The notes: generated by a model not told the origin, from the sequence alone. 54,992 nucleotides of DNA from Bacteroides sp. (GCA_014801945.1 JAAVDF010000028.1:23640-78631), one strand, 5' to 3'; positions 16,770-27,400 are shown, counted from the stretch's first letter. Translations and numbers: made by a program.

Positions 16770-18818
16770 ATGCGGTTTCATTCAGTCCCATTGCTCCCAT
16801 TTACCGTTGTCTTTATCATCGGTATTCTCCTCCATGATTGTGGATGGGCTGAATTGTGGTTGATTTTACTTCTATGTATAGTTGGTGGAGGTTTCTTTAT
16901 GATTCGAAAGCCGTATGCCGGACTGATGTGCGGTGGAATCCTTCTGGGCTATGCTGTCAGTGCTGCGAACGAACCTGCTCCTTTTCCTGAGGGGGTAGAA
17001 GGTCGTGAACTGGATTATTCAGGAGTGGTGATGGAGATACGGCACTTTGATCCGTCACAGGTAATGGTGGTTAAGGTTGATTCGTGTATTGGAAAGGTGT
17101 GTCGTCCTTTTCTCGTCAAGCTGACGACGCCTTCATCATTGCCATCCGTTGAGGAGAGGGACAGAATAGATTTCACCGCATCTGTTTCTCCTCTTGCTTT
17201 TGAACTTGACTTGCCGGGTGAGACTGATTACGACAGACCATTGCGTCTGATGGGCGTGGTAGGGCAGACATTCGTGCGACCTGACAGTCTGAACGTTTCA
17301 GGATTAGAGCTGGGAATGATGAATGCCATCCGTCGTTTCCGCACAGATGTCACTCTTGCTATAGTGGATCTGCCGGTTTCCAATGGATGTAAGGAATTCC
17401 TCAATGCCGTGCTTACAGGTGACCGCTCAATGCTCACTCCCGATATGCAGGAGCTTTTCTCCACCACCGGTCTTTCACATCTGCTTGCGTTGAGCGGATT
17501 GCATGTGGCCATAATTGCCGGATTGATTTCAATCCTGCTTTTTCCGCTTGCCTTAGTGAGACGCGGACGCATCCTGCGTGGTGTTGTGGTGGTCACGCTT
17601 CTGTGGCTTTTTGCCATTATGACAGGTCTTGGCCCTTCTGTGGTGCGTTCGGTGCTGATGGTGACGCTGTTTTTTATCGCTTACTCGCTCCAACGTCAGC
17701 GTTCGCCTTTCAATTCGCTTTGTGTTGCGGCCTTGATTATACTTGTCTGTGATCCCAATTCGCTGTATTCCATCGGATTTCAGTTGTCGTTTTTAGCAGT
17801 CGGGTCAATCCTGTTGTTTGCCGAACCTTTCAATCCGTTTCCGCAACGTCAGACACTCCTCCACGGGATTGCTGCTTATCCTGCCGTGACGTTGGCTGCA
17901 ATGATGGGGACAGCAGTCGTGAGCGCGTATTATTTCAATGTGTTTCCTCTTGTGTTCCTTCCGGTCAATTTCGTTGCCGCGCTTCTCATGCCATTTGTCC
18001 TTGCCGGAGGCGTGGTCATCACTCTTTTCAGTCTCGTCGGACTTACCGTTCCATTCTTACCGGGAATGGTTGACTGGCTATTCAGCCTGCTCCAAGGTTC
18101 GGCTGCATGGTTCGGATCATTTTCATGGACTGCCGTAAAGGATGTGGATGTGTCCGTGCCCACTCTCCTTGCGTGGTTCGTCACGCTGATACCGTTGGCA
18201 TTGTGGTTCTACAGACGTAGAATTGTTTATTTGACGGCTTCATTGCTGTGTCTGGCATTCACATTTGTAACTGTCATTGCGTCTGAGAGGCCGGATGAAA
18301 TGGTTGAAGTATATATCCCACGTTCAAAACACCACACATCCATTATGGTCAGGGATGGTGGCACACTCCATGTCGTTACCTCTGCTCCTGAACGGACTCA
18401 TGGTGAATTGTGTGCAGAATACAGGCGTAAATATGCCCGCTACATGCTTTCACGCAGTATTGATTCGATCCATGTCGTCACGCCGGTCCGCTATGCTGTA
18501 GAGCCTCTTGAAGTCTGCGGCAGACGTTACGCCCTTATACATGATGCCCGCCAGATCTCCGAGAGCGATGAGGGGAGTGGTGATCGCAACTGTTCGGGAG
18601 TCCATCTGGATTATGCGGTGATCTGTTCAGGATTCAGAGGTGATATAAATGCTTTGGCTGAAAAGCTGGATGTGGATTCAATACTTCTCTCCGCCGATAT
18701 GAATACCCGTCGTCACGACCGCTATTTCAGCGAACTGTCTGAAGCAGGTCGGAATGTGCGTTCACTCAGACGCTCCCCGTTCGGCTGGCGAACGGAGAGC
18801 GTCGGTTTGGTGGATTAA
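16770..18818 (+). CDS. comEC: ComEC/Rec2 family membrane protein
   Basis: ComEC forms the inner-membrane channel for single-stranded DNA uptake in competent bacteria. The protein has 682 residues from the ATG at 16770; a GTG eight codons upstream is less likely. Visible parts are two N-terminal helices, a soluble OB-like domain (about 70-170), and the competence domain. The latter carries the hallmark TGLSHLLALSGLHVAIIAG, then GLGPSVVRSVLM and GFQLSFLAV, with about ten helices. After residue 500 only about 180 residues remain. They show no HxHxDH metal site, so the C-terminal metallo-beta-lactamase domain of longer ComEC proteins is absent or degenerate. Natural transformation in this organism is not shown by this gene alone. 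Confidence 0.88.
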   Translation: MRFHSVPLLPFTVVFIIGILLHDCGWAELWLILLLCIVGGGFFMIRKPYAGLMCGGILLGYAVSAANEPAPFPEGVEGRELDYSGVVMEIRHFDPSQVMVVKVDSCIGKVCRPFLVKLTTPSSLPSVEERDRIDFTASVSPLAFELDLPGETDYDRPLRLMGVVGQTFVRPDSLNVSGLELGMMNAIRRFRTDVTLAIVDLPVSNGCKEFLNAVLTGDRSMLTPDMQELFSTTGLSHLLALSGLHVAIIAGLISILLFPLALVRRGRILRGVVVVTLLWLFAIMTGLGPSVVRSVLMVTLFFIAYSLQRQRSPFNSLCVAALIILVCDPNSLYSIGFQLSFLAVGSILLFAEPFNPFPQRQTLLHGIAAYPAVTLAAMMGTAVVSAYYFNVFPLVFLPVNFVAALLMPFVLAGGVVITLFSLVGLTVPFLPGMVDWLFSLLQGSAAWFGSFSWTAVKDVDVSVPTLLAWFVTLIPLALWFYRRRIVYLTASLLCLAFTFVTVIASERPDEMVEVYIPRSKHHTSIMVRDGGTLHVVTSAPERTHGELCAEYRRKYARYMLSRSIDSIHVVTPVRYAVEPLEVCGRRYALIHDARQISESDEGSGDRNCSGVHLDYAVICSGFRGDINALAEKLDVDSILLSADMNTRRHDRYFSELSEAGRNVRSLRRSPFGWRTESVGLVD

Positions 18819-18847
18819 TGTATTGTTTATGTTGTAGTACGGGATTC

Positions 18848-19249
18848 TCAGTGTGTTTCGTAAGCTCCTTTTGAAAGAAGTTCGCGGTAACCGAGATTGA
18901 AATAATTACGTTCGAAATCTCTCGGACGCTTGATATGCTCATCCCAGATAACTACATCGAGATCAATCGGTATGATTCCTTCCATGTTGCCGATCTCTGT
19001 CCGTCCGCATTCTGCTTCCCATTCTTTCAGGAAACTTACGGTGGCATCATAGTCATGTGGAGTGAAACCGAGGATCACGGCGTTCAGATATGGTTTGTCC
19101 TTACCGTTGATTGCTTCCGTTTCATAGACGGATGAGACCGAACATTTGTTCAGTGATCCGCAGATATGCTCAATGGCCCGCGTTATCTGATATTCGCGGT
19201 CGGGGCTATTGCTTCCGAGGCCGATCGTGCAGGAGTGTTGCTTGTCCAT
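18848..19249 (-). CDS. folK: 6-hydroxymethyl-dihydropterin pyrophosphokinase
   Basis: FolK transfers pyrophosphate from ATP to hydroxymethyl-dihydropterin in folate synthesis. At 133 residues it is short for the family but keeps the key parts. These are GLGSNSPDREYQITRA, a YETEAIN segment (the usual ETxP-like site), YLNAVI, and the metal/ATP motif IPIDLDVVIWDEH with two Asp residues. It is the last gene of a minus-strand run (acyltransferase, phosphoesterase, tex, folK), 19 bases after tex. Confidence 0.88.
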   Translation of the reverse strand: MDKQHSCTIGLGSNSPDREYQITRAIEHICGSLNKCSVSSVYETEAINGKDKPYLNAVILGFTPHDYDATVSFLKEWEAECGRTEIGNMEGIIPIDLDVVIWDEHIKRPRDFERNYFNLGYRELLSKGAYETH

Positions 19250-19268
19250 ATATTGAGTAAAATGGTTT

Positions 19269-21407
19269 TTACTGATTTACACCTTTCATGGTGAGTGCGA
19301 TTCGCCCACGCGGAATATCAATGTCCATCACACGGACGCGTACATTCTGACCTATGCTGACCACATCTGCCGGCGACGAGATGAATCGTTCGCTTAACTG
19401 AGAGATATGTATCAGGCCGTTTTCCTTCATACCGAGATCCACGAATACACCGAAGGCGGTTATGTTATTGACTTTTCCCGTGAGTTCCTGTCCGATGTGG
19501 AGATCGTCGATCTTACGCACAGCATCGTCGTAAGGTACTTCCTCGGCTGTTTCGCGTGGATCACGACCCGGTTTCTCAAGTTCAAGGATTATGTCGGTGA
19601 GGGTAGGGAGACCTACTTCCTTGGTCACATATTTATCAAGTTCGATGTTATGGAGGAGATTGCGGTCACGTGTCAGACGGCCGATATCGGCCTTAGCGTC
19701 GGCTGCTATCTGTTCGACAAGCGCATAGCGTTCGGGATGCACGGCTGTATTGTCGAGTGGATTCTTGCTGCCGGGGATACGCAGGAAGCCTGCACACTGC
19801 TGAAATGCCTTTTCACCCATGCGCGGAACGTCGAGCAACTGAGTGCGCGTGGTGAAGTCGCCGTTTTCAGCTCGATATTTCACTATATTGGCGGCAAGTG
19901 CCGGGCCGATACCGGAGACGTAGGACAGCAATTGCTTAGAAGCTGTATTGATATTGACTCCGACAGAGTTGACACAGCTTTCCACCACATAGTCAAGAGC
20001 TTCCTTGAGCTTGGCCTGATTGACGGCATGCTGATACTGTCCGACACCGATTGACTTGGGATCTATTTTGACGAGTTCGGCAAGCGGATCGAGAAGACGA
20101 CGGCCTATGGAGACAGCTCCACGTACAGTCACATCCTCATTCGGGAATTCCTCACGTGCAACTTCTGACGCCGAGTAGATCGACGCTCCGTTTTCATTGA
20201 CCATAAATATCTGTACCTTGCGGGGTAGCATGACGTCGCGGATGAAGCGTTCGGTCTCGCGTCCGGCTGTACCGTTTCCGATAGCTATGGCATCGATGCG
20301 GTAGCGATCCACATAGAAGCAGATGGCATCCGCCGAACCGACGAAGTCATTTGCAGGTGGAGTGGGGTAGATCACGTCGTGCTGGAGGAGATTGCCCTGC
20401 TCGTCAAGGATCACGAGTTTGCAACCGGTGCGGAATCCGGGATCAATGGCAAGCACCCGTTTGCGTCCGAGAGGAGCTGACATGAGAAGCTGGCGTACAT
20501 TGTCGGCAAACATCTGGATCGCTCCATCGTCGCTTTTTTCTTTCGTTGCCGAGGCAATTTCATTCTCGATCGATGGACGCATCAGGCGGCGATAGCCGTC
20601 CTTGACAGCAGTCTTTACAACAGCGGCAGACTCCGGAGTAGCTGTCGATTTCACGAACATACGGCTGAGACGGTCTATCATCTCATCATCATCAATCGTA
20701 ATGGCTACTTTCAGCACCCCTTCTTCCTCTCCGCGTCGGATGGCGAGATAGCGGTGAGAGTTGCACAGACGTAGGGGTTCGGAGAAATCGAAGTAATTCT
20801 GATAATTCCGGCCTTCATCTTCCTTACCCGGAACGACTTTCGAGCGAATAGTTGCCGAACGCTGATAGCGTGAGCGCACGAGATTGCGTGCTTTCTCGCT
20901 TTCGCTGACCCATTCGGCAATGATGTCCGCCGCGCCGGCGATGGCCTGACTTATGCTTCCCGCATCCTTGGCAAACTTGCGTGCCTGTCCCTCGATATCC
21001 GAGGAGTTCTGGGCCATGATCATACGTGCGAGAGGTTCGAGACCTATATTGCGCGCCGCCTGTGCGCGGGTGTTGCGTTTAGGTTTGTAAGGAAGATAGA
21101 TATCTTCAAGCACGACCGGATCAAGTGTCTCGGTAATGCGTTCCTGAAGTTCGGGAGTAAGCAGATCACGTTCCCGGATGACATCCATTATATATTCCTT
21201 GCGTTTGTCAAGTTCTGTAAGTTCCTGATGGCGCGTCTGTATGGCATGGACTGTGACTTCATCCATTCCGCCGGTTGCTTCCTTGCGGTAACGTGAAATA
21301 AAGGGGACAGTGGCACCTTCGTCAAGCAGACGAAGACAGGCAGCCACATGTTTGCGCAGATATGTGCCAAGTTCAGCAGTGATTACGTTGGCGTGAACGT
21401 TTGCCAT
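19269..21407 (-). CDS. tex: RNA-binding transcription accessory protein Tex
   Basis: Tex is a conserved nucleic-acid-binding protein linked to transcription. The 712-residue protein has the helical N-terminus with VPFISRYRKEATGGMDE. A YqgF/RNase H-like domain begins at LAIDPGFRTGCKLVILD and is followed by a helix-hairpin-helix region (LSYVSGIGPALAANIV). A C-terminal S1 domain (about 640-708; GQELTGKVNNITAFGVFVDLG) ends the protein. It is separated from the upstream phosphoesterase by 8 bases and from folK by 19, so all are likely on one message. Precise function is poorly defined for the family. Confidence 0.96.
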   Translation of the reverse strand: MANVHANVITAELGTYLRKHVAACLRLLDEGATVPFISRYRKEATGGMDEVTVHAIQTRHQELTELDKRKEYIMDVIRERDLLTPELQERITETLDPVVLEDIYLPYKPKRNTRAQAARNIGLEPLARMIMAQNSSDIEGQARKFAKDAGSISQAIAGAADIIAEWVSESEKARNLVRSRYQRSATIRSKVVPGKEDEGRNYQNYFDFSEPLRLCNSHRYLAIRRGEEEGVLKVAITIDDDEMIDRLSRMFVKSTATPESAAVVKTAVKDGYRRLMRPSIENEIASATKEKSDDGAIQMFADNVRQLLMSAPLGRKRVLAIDPGFRTGCKLVILDEQGNLLQHDVIYPTPPANDFVGSADAICFYVDRYRIDAIAIGNGTAGRETERFIRDVMLPRKVQIFMVNENGASIYSASEVAREEFPNEDVTVRGAVSIGRRLLDPLAELVKIDPKSIGVGQYQHAVNQAKLKEALDYVVESCVNSVGVNINTASKQLLSYVSGIGPALAANIVKYRAENGDFTTRTQLLDVPRMGEKAFQQCAGFLRIPGSKNPLDNTAVHPERYALVEQIAADAKADIGRLTRDRNLLHNIELDKYVTKEVGLPTLTDIILELEKPGRDPRETAEEVPYDDAVRKIDDLHIGQELTGKVNNITAFGVFVDLGMKENGLIHISQLSERFISSPADVVSIGQNVRVRVMDIDIPRGRIALTMKGVNQ

Positions 21408-21415
21408 TAATTGTA

Positions 21416-22606
21416 TTAATTAGTGCTTTTTAGTGTTATGAGTGTAATTTCGGGGGTTGCACCTATGCGTGCCGGAAACCCGACGGTTCCGCCGCCGATA
21501 TTGACATATAATTGATGTTGATTGTCCGAATCTTTATATAATCCTCCCCATGTCGGATAACGGTACTTTGCCGGTGACCATCCGAGCATCTCTATCTGCA
21601 TGGCGTGTGTGTGGCCTGAGAGCGAGAGAGCCACGCGTTGCGACGGATGATCGGCAATCGAATCGACCCAGTGGGCGGGATTGTGCGTGAGAAGAATTTT
21701 AGTGACGCTGTCCGATAATTGCGGATAGGCTTTGATGAGCGAGCCATAGACCTTGAAAGGGGGATCACCGATATTTTCCACACCTATCAGTGCCACGGAG
21801 TCATTACCCTGACGCAGCATTTCTGTCTCGTTGAGCAGCAGTCGCCATCCCATTGATTTCTGCAGATCTTTCAGACGGTCGAGATTCGCCTGCTTCGCAG
21901 CGGCCGACGGCCAGTTGGAATAATCACCGTAGTCATGGTTGCCGAGGATCGAATATACTCCGTCAGGAGCGGTAAGGCGGGAGAACGGGCTCGTATGTGG
22001 CGGGAGTTCATCAGTTTTGGAGTTGACTATATCACCGGTGAACACGATGAGGTCGGGATGGAGGGAGTTGATGCGGTCAACGAATTTCGCAACGAAGGTC
22101 GTATCAGAACCGAATGTCCCGACGTGCATATCGGAGAACTGCGCTATGCGGTAGCCGTCAAATGCCTTGGGAAGTCCGGGGATTTCAACGGTCACCTCTT
22201 TCACATCAATGGTGAAACGATTTATGAGCGCACCCCACCACAAGGTGAAGAATACGGCAAATCCCGCCACTGCACCCGTCGTGGAAAGCCATTTAAGACG
22301 TTTCCGCCGGAACAGTACCGGGATTTTTGCAATAAGATCTATTATTACGAATATGTATTTCGAAACATAGCCTGATATATATGTGAAAAGCATCCACATA
22401 GTAGCCAAGAGCACTGAAGGCGCACAATTGCGTTTCGGCATACAGATGACTGTCAGGATAAGCAGAAAGAGGAGGATGGCACTCCATAATTGCACACGGC
22501 TTGGCCACAATTGACGGCATCTGCGTTTCAGTGCTTTATAAATATAGGTATCGACAGCTATGTTTACAAAGAGAAATACAAATAACGGAAGGAGTGGCAG
22601 GCGCAT
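21416..22606 (-). CDS. Membrane-anchored metallophosphoesterase (YkuE-like)
   Basis: A 396-residue protein with four N-terminal membrane helices (roughly residues 1-20, 37-57, 68-90 and 108-130). A calcineurin-like catalytic domain follows. The metal-binding signature is complete: FSDMHVG, FTGDIVN, LGNHDYGDY, LLTHNP and LSGHTHAMQ. Relatives such as YkuE/YaeI act on envelope lipids or phosphodiesters, but the substrate here is unknown. It is the second gene of the operon headed by the acyltransferase, which makes a lipid-related role plausible. Confidence 0.88.
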   Translation of the reverse strand: MRLPLLPLFVFLFVNIAVDTYIYKALKRRCRQLWPSRVQLWSAILLFLLILTVICMPKRNCAPSVLLATMWMLFTYISGYVSKYIFVIIDLIAKIPVLFRRKRLKWLSTTGAVAGFAVFFTLWWGALINRFTIDVKEVTVEIPGLPKAFDGYRIAQFSDMHVGTFGSDTTFVAKFVDRINSLHPDLIVFTGDIVNSKTDELPPHTSPFSRLTAPDGVYSILGNHDYGDYSNWPSAAAKQANLDRLKDLQKSMGWRLLLNETEMLRQGNDSVALIGVENIGDPPFKVYGSLIKAYPQLSDSVTKILLTHNPAHWVDSIADHPSQRVALSLSGHTHAMQIEMLGWSPAKYRYPTWGGLYKDSDNQHQLYVNIGGGTVGFPARIGATPEITLITLKSTN

Positions 22607-22683
22607 GACGGTAGTTGTTTTTGTTTAATGGGAATACAGTTTTCTGTAAGATTTATTCTGTGAATATAATCTTTCTGTCAATT

Positions 22684-23853
22684 CTAACAACAACCTGAGG
22701 CAAGTAGTTTATTGCGCAGTGGATTCGCATACATCATATACATGTATGTGCGCATGAAACTGCGCTCCTGAGTGGTGACGTCAGGGATATCAACCTTGTC
22801 AAGCTGACCTTCGATATATTCCTGCACTCTCTTCATCTCTTCGTCATCGTAGCGTTCACGATACATGTCTGAATCGAACGCGAAATCGTATGCCACATAG
22901 TTTATGGGATAGATCTTGTAGCCTCCGTGTATGCCGCAGTCGATATGGTGGCATATCTGACGGATGGTTTCCTGTTTGTCAGTATCCGCAGGGATTGAAG
23001 AGATCAGCGGAGTTATGCAGCTTGCGAAAGATATGTGGACACGGCCTTTGTATTGCATCAGACCGGTCTCCATGGAGAAAAGATCGTCATGCTGTGATTT
23101 CTTGAAGTCCGGATCACGATGGCGCAGGAGATATTCGCGGGCTTTCAGATAGTCGTTCGGATCAAACTCGTAGGATATTGCGGCAGGGAAGATATTGATC
23201 TCAGCGAGGTTCTCGGTCAGAGTTCCTCCACCGGCAAGTCCGAGCATCTTTAGGACACTTTCCTGAGTATGGTCGCTCGAATCTTTTGCACGACCCTGTC
23301 GTTGGGCTATCCAGATGCTTTCCTTCTTGTTGCGGATGGCATGGTGGATGTAGCCTGATAATTCGCGTGCTGCGTCAAGTGCTTGACGGGTAGGAAGATT
23401 GCGCTTTACAATAAAACTGCCGTTGAGTTTGACAAGATCGGTGATCCATTCATAGATCAGGAGATTGTCGCCGATCGCCACCTCGGATGTCTTCATGTCG
23501 TTGCGCAGGAAGATAAGGTTGAGGAAGGATGCATCGAGCACTATATCGCGGTGATTTGTAATGAATGTGTAAGACATGTCGGGCTTCACGTTCATTACTC
23601 CGGAAGCGGTCACACCGGCCGTTGTCTTGCGTTCGAGCTCGTTTAGGAAATTTTGCATCACACGCGACTGGAACTCACGCTTTGAATTGCAGCTCGTGAG
23701 CAGGGCTATGAATTGCGGATAGTCAATATCGGGTAGAATCCAGCGGATAGCATGTTCAAATCCGGGTTCCGACACCATTTTTGCAATGATCTCCTTGAAC
23801 TGACTATCGTCGTAGGGAGCTATATCTGTGAAATCTAAATTATTTGCGTCCAT
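22684..23853 (-). CDS. PlsC-like acyltransferase family protein
   Basis: A 389-residue, probably peripheral membrane protein. The centre carries TFITNHRDIVLDASFLN, resembling the glycerolipid acyltransferase NHxxxxD site but with five residues between His and the second Asp. KLNGSFIVKR and ESIWIAQRQGRAKD match the later substrate-binding blocks. The N-terminal 90 residues are unrecognised and the C-terminus ends in GCC. A TTG 54 bases upstream extends the frame, but the ATG at 23853 lies at a normal distance from the promoter and is chosen. It heads the operon acyltransferase, phosphoesterase, tex, folK. Role in phospholipid or other lipid acylation is inferred. Confidence 0.78.
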   Translation of the reverse strand: MDANNLDFTDIAPYDDSQFKEIIAKMVSEPGFEHAIRWILPDIDYPQFIALLTSCNSKREFQSRVMQNFLNELERKTTAGVTASGVMNVKPDMSYTFITNHRDIVLDASFLNLIFLRNDMKTSEVAIGDNLLIYEWITDLVKLNGSFIVKRNLPTRQALDAARELSGYIHHAIRNKKESIWIAQRQGRAKDSSDHTQESVLKMLGLAGGGTLTENLAEINIFPAAISYEFDPNDYLKAREYLLRHRDPDFKKSQHDDLFSMETGLMQYKGRVHISFASCITPLISSIPADTDKQETIRQICHHIDCGIHGGYKIYPINYVAYDFAFDSDMYRERYDDEEMKRVQEYIEGQLDKVDIPDVTTQERSFMRTYMYMMYANPLRNKLLASGCC

Positions 23854-23904
23854 TACGCTTCGGGGTTTATCAGATAAACCAAATAGATGAAACAATAGTT
23901 GGCT

Positions 23905-23936
23905 CAAAGGTAGAAGATTTTGATAAATTATGCAAA
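23905..23936 (-). promoter_or_regulatory. Promoter of the acyltransferase-phosphoesterase-tex-folK operon
   Basis: Minus-strand TTTG at 23936-23933, a 20-base spacer and TACCTTTG at 23912-23905 match the Bacteroidetes consensus exactly. It predicts a leader of about 45-50 nt before the ATG at 23853. Confidence 0.7.
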
Positions 23937-24129
23937 CGATTTAAGGTTTTATTGGATATGGGAGTTTGGAATTAAGAATTTTTTATGTTGGAAATACGTC
24001 TCGGTGTTTTTAACCGATAGCTTGTACGCCTGATGATTCACTATAGGGTTGATGATTGACTGAAATGTGATAGCCTAGTTTGGAAAAATACTTTTAATTT
24101 GTGATTTTATGAAGAAATTTGCCAAATAA

Positions 24130-24161
24130 TTTGGTTTGAATATAGCAATTTGCTACTTTTG
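24130..24161 (+). promoter_or_regulatory. Promoter of gltBD
   Basis: TTTG at 24130-24133, a 20-base spacer and TACTTTTG at 24154-24161 form a complete promoter. The predicted start near 24167 leaves about 330 nt before the gltB ATG, unusually long for this window. Confidence 0.65.
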
Positions 24162-24166
24162 CGAAG

Positions 24167-24497
24167 TCAAATAAAATTTTTTAAGATTGTTTAGGTTTCG
24201 ATTTCAATTTTGAATCAATAATATAAAATCTGATTAGGTATGGTTTTAAAATGTAAAAGAGTCAAGGTAGGTGAGGCATACGGAAGCGAGACAAGTTCAG
24301 TCGTTCCCACCGAGAGTGACTGGTTCAAGGGAACGGAAGAAAACTAAAAATCCACGAAATATCTGTCAGATCACAGGCGGCTCCCGAATATGGAAAATAT
24401 GTTTGAAATTGCAGCGTGCCGTGTGGCTTGGAGAGCCGCCTGAATCTGATCAGAGAGTCATAAAATAGATTATTAAACAGATCAGCTATATAAATAA
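24167..24497 (+). promoter_or_regulatory. Long structured 5' leader of gltB, candidate cis-regulatory RNA
   Basis: The stretch between the gltB promoter and its ATG holds no convincing gene but strong inverted repeats. CGTTCCC (24302-24308) pairs with GGGAACG (24329-24335). An alternative pairing, CAGTC (24298-24302) with GACTG (24318-24322), is exclusive of it. Further on, GATCA plus CAGGCGGCTC (24369-24383) pairs with GAGCCGCCTG (24433-24442) and TGATC (24447-24451), 15 base pairs with one 4-base bulge and a 49-base loop. The large hairpin ends 46 bases before the start codon. A regulatory role in glutamate synthase expression is inferred; no known riboswitch consensus was recognised. Confidence 0.5.
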
Positions 24498-27400
24498 ATG
24501 CAAAAGTCAACACCAACACAACAAGGTCTCTATGACCCGCGTTTCGAGCATGATGCATGCGGCGTGGGCTTACTGGTAAATGTGCGTAACATCAAGTCGC
24601 ACCATCTTGTGGAGAAAGGTCTGCAAGTACTCGAACACATGGTCCATCGCGGTGCGGAGGGTGCTGATCCCAAGACCGGCGACGGTGCCGGTATAATGGT
24701 GCAGATTCCACATGAATTTATCCTGCTTCAGGGAATCCCTGTTCCTGAAAAGGGTCGATACGGCACAGGACTCGTGTTCTTCCCGCGCAACGAGGATACC
24801 ATCCAGATAATCCTTGGCATCATAGAGCGCGAGGCTATAGAGCTCGGTCTTAAACTGATTGCCGTCCGCGATGTGCCGGTCAACAACGAGCAGCTTGGAT
24901 CGGTAGCGCGTGCGGCCGAGCCGGTCATCAAGCAGATCTTTGTTTCCGACGAGGAGAGTGATGATCCGGTGGAGATGAGGCTCTATCTCTTGCGTAAGGC
25001 GGTCGAAAAGAAAGTGCGTTCGCTCTCGCTTGACGGAAAGGATGATTTCTACATTGTCTCCCTGTCATCGCGCATCATTATATATAAAGGTATGCTTTCG
25101 AGCCTCCAGTTGCGCTACTATTTCCCCGATCTGATGAACCCGCGATTCACTACGGCAATGGCTCTCGTGCATTCGCGTTTCAGCACCAATACTTTCCCTA
25201 CGTGGTCACTGGCACAACCGTTCCGTATGCTCGGACACAATGGCGAGATCAACACCATTCAGGGTAACCGCCTGTGGATGAAAGCACGTGAATGTATGCT
25301 CCGTCCGGAAGCTTTCGGCGACAGGGACATGACTCCTATAGTGCAGCCCGGAATGAGCGACTCGGCATCACTCGACAATGTGCTTGAGTTTTTCGTAATG
25401 TCCGGCATGAGCCTGCCGAGGGCACTGTCAATGCTTATTCCGGAATCGTTCAACGACAAGAATCCGATTTCACCTGAACTGAAGGCGTTTTATGAATACA
25501 ACTCCATTCTCATGGAGGCATGGGACGGTCCGGCAGCCCTGCTTTTTAGCGATGGCCGTTATGCCGGAGGTCTGCTTGACCGCAACGGTCTGCGTCCGGC
25601 AAGATATCTGATAACAAAGAATGACACCGTCGTTCTTGCGTCAGAGATGGGCGTGCTTCCTTTTGATGCCTCCGAGGTCAAGGAGAAAGGCCGTCTGCGC
25701 CCCGGCAAGATGATGATGATCGATATGGAGGAGGGAAAAATCTATCAGGATGCAGAGCTGAAAGAAGCTCTCGCCAGCGAATTCCCTTATCGTGACTGGC
25801 TTTCACGCAATCGTATCAGCCTTGACAACATCAGTTCGGGTCGAAAGGTGGAAAACAGTGTGAAAGATCTCAGCCGTCTTCTCCATACCTTCCTCTATAA
25901 CCGTGAGGAAGTGGAACAGATTATGACTCCGATGGTCACTGACGGAAAAGAACCCGTCAATTCGATGGGTAAGGACACTCCTATCGCTGTGCTTTCCGAA
26001 GAACCCCAACTGCTTTTCAATTATTTCAGACAGCACTTCGCGCAGGTGACAAATCCTGCCATCGACCCGCTGCGTGAGGAACTGGTGATGAGTCTCGACA
26101 GTTACATCGGAGCAGTGAAACTCAATCTCCTCGATCCTTCACCCGAACTCTGCAAGATGGTGTTGCTGAAACGCCCCATAATCACCAACCGGGAGCTTGA
26201 CCTTCTCTGCAACCTGCGTTACAAGGGGTTCAACACCCGCAAACTATCCATGACATTCCCGGCGTCGGAAGGCCATGAAGGACTCGTCAAGGCTATCGAA
26301 CGCCTTTGCCGCGAAGCTGAACAGGCAGTTGACGAAGGTTGCAACTATGTCGTGCTTTCGGATCGTGATGTCGATGCCGACAATGCGCCTATACCTTCGT
26401 TACTGGCCACGGCAGCAGTCCATCATCATCTCATCGATTGCAAGAAGCGCACGCAGACCGCACTCATCATAGAGACCGCCGATGCCCGCGAGGTAATGCA
26501 TTTCGCTCTACTTACAGGTTACGGTGCGAGTGCGATAAATCCCTATCTCGCATTTGCGGTCATAGAGGATCTTGTGAAACGTCATGAGATACAGCTTGAT
26601 TTCGATACGGCTTCTAAGAATTATATCAAGGCCATCGACAAAGGACTGCTGAAAGTGATGTCCAAGATGGGTATATCCACGCTTACGAGCTACAAGGGAG
26701 CACAACTTTTCGAGGCTGTCGGACTTTCTGACTCCGTGTGTCGAGAATACTTCGGAAATACCGTCAGCAAGATCGGTGGAGTCGATATCCAGCAGCTTAC
26801 AGCTGACATACTCGCTCCTCATGCACAGGCTTTCGACGATGATTTTGACACTGAAGCTCCGCTTCCGTTCATCGGTCAATATTCCTTCCGCAAAGATGGA
26901 GAGTCACATGCATGGAATCCTGAAACAATAGCGACTCTCCAGCTTGCCACCCGTCTCGGAAGCTATAAGAAATTCAAGGAATACACCTCGCTTGTCGATA
27001 ATAAACCCCGTCCCATTTTTATCCGCGATTTTCTTGACTTCCGTAAAGGAGAACCGATTCCCGTCGAGGAAGTAGAGCCGGAGGAGGCTATCATGCGACG
27101 TTTCGTCACCGGTGCGATGTCGTTCGGTTCGATCAGCCGTGAGGCTCACGAGGCACTGGCTATGGCCATGAATGCTATCGGTGCGCGCAGCAACACAGGT
27201 GAGGGTGGTGAGGATCCCGAACGTTTTGCCGTGCGTCCCGACGGATCTTCTGTCCGTTCGGCCATTAAGCAGGTGGCGTCCGGACGTTTCGGCGTGACAA
27301 CAGAGTATCTTGTGAATGCCGATGAAATACAGATTAAGGTTGCGCAGGGTGCAAAGCCGGGTGAGGGTGGACAGCTTCCGGGATTCAAGGTGGATAAGAT

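Noticed and set aside
19407-20054. 215-residue frame antisense to tex
   Set aside because: It is a shadow of the conserved tex gene, without a family pattern or promoter.
24271-24468. 65-residue basic reading frame in the gltB leader
   Set aside because: Its start is weak and its composition random, and it is interrupted by the strong stems; structured RNA explains the stretch better. A short regulatory peptide cannot be fully excluded.
24167-24497. Known riboswitch class in the gltB leader
   Set aside because: Core motifs of cobalamin, TPP, SAM, glycine and yybP-type switches were not found by eye; only an unnamed structured leader is claimed.
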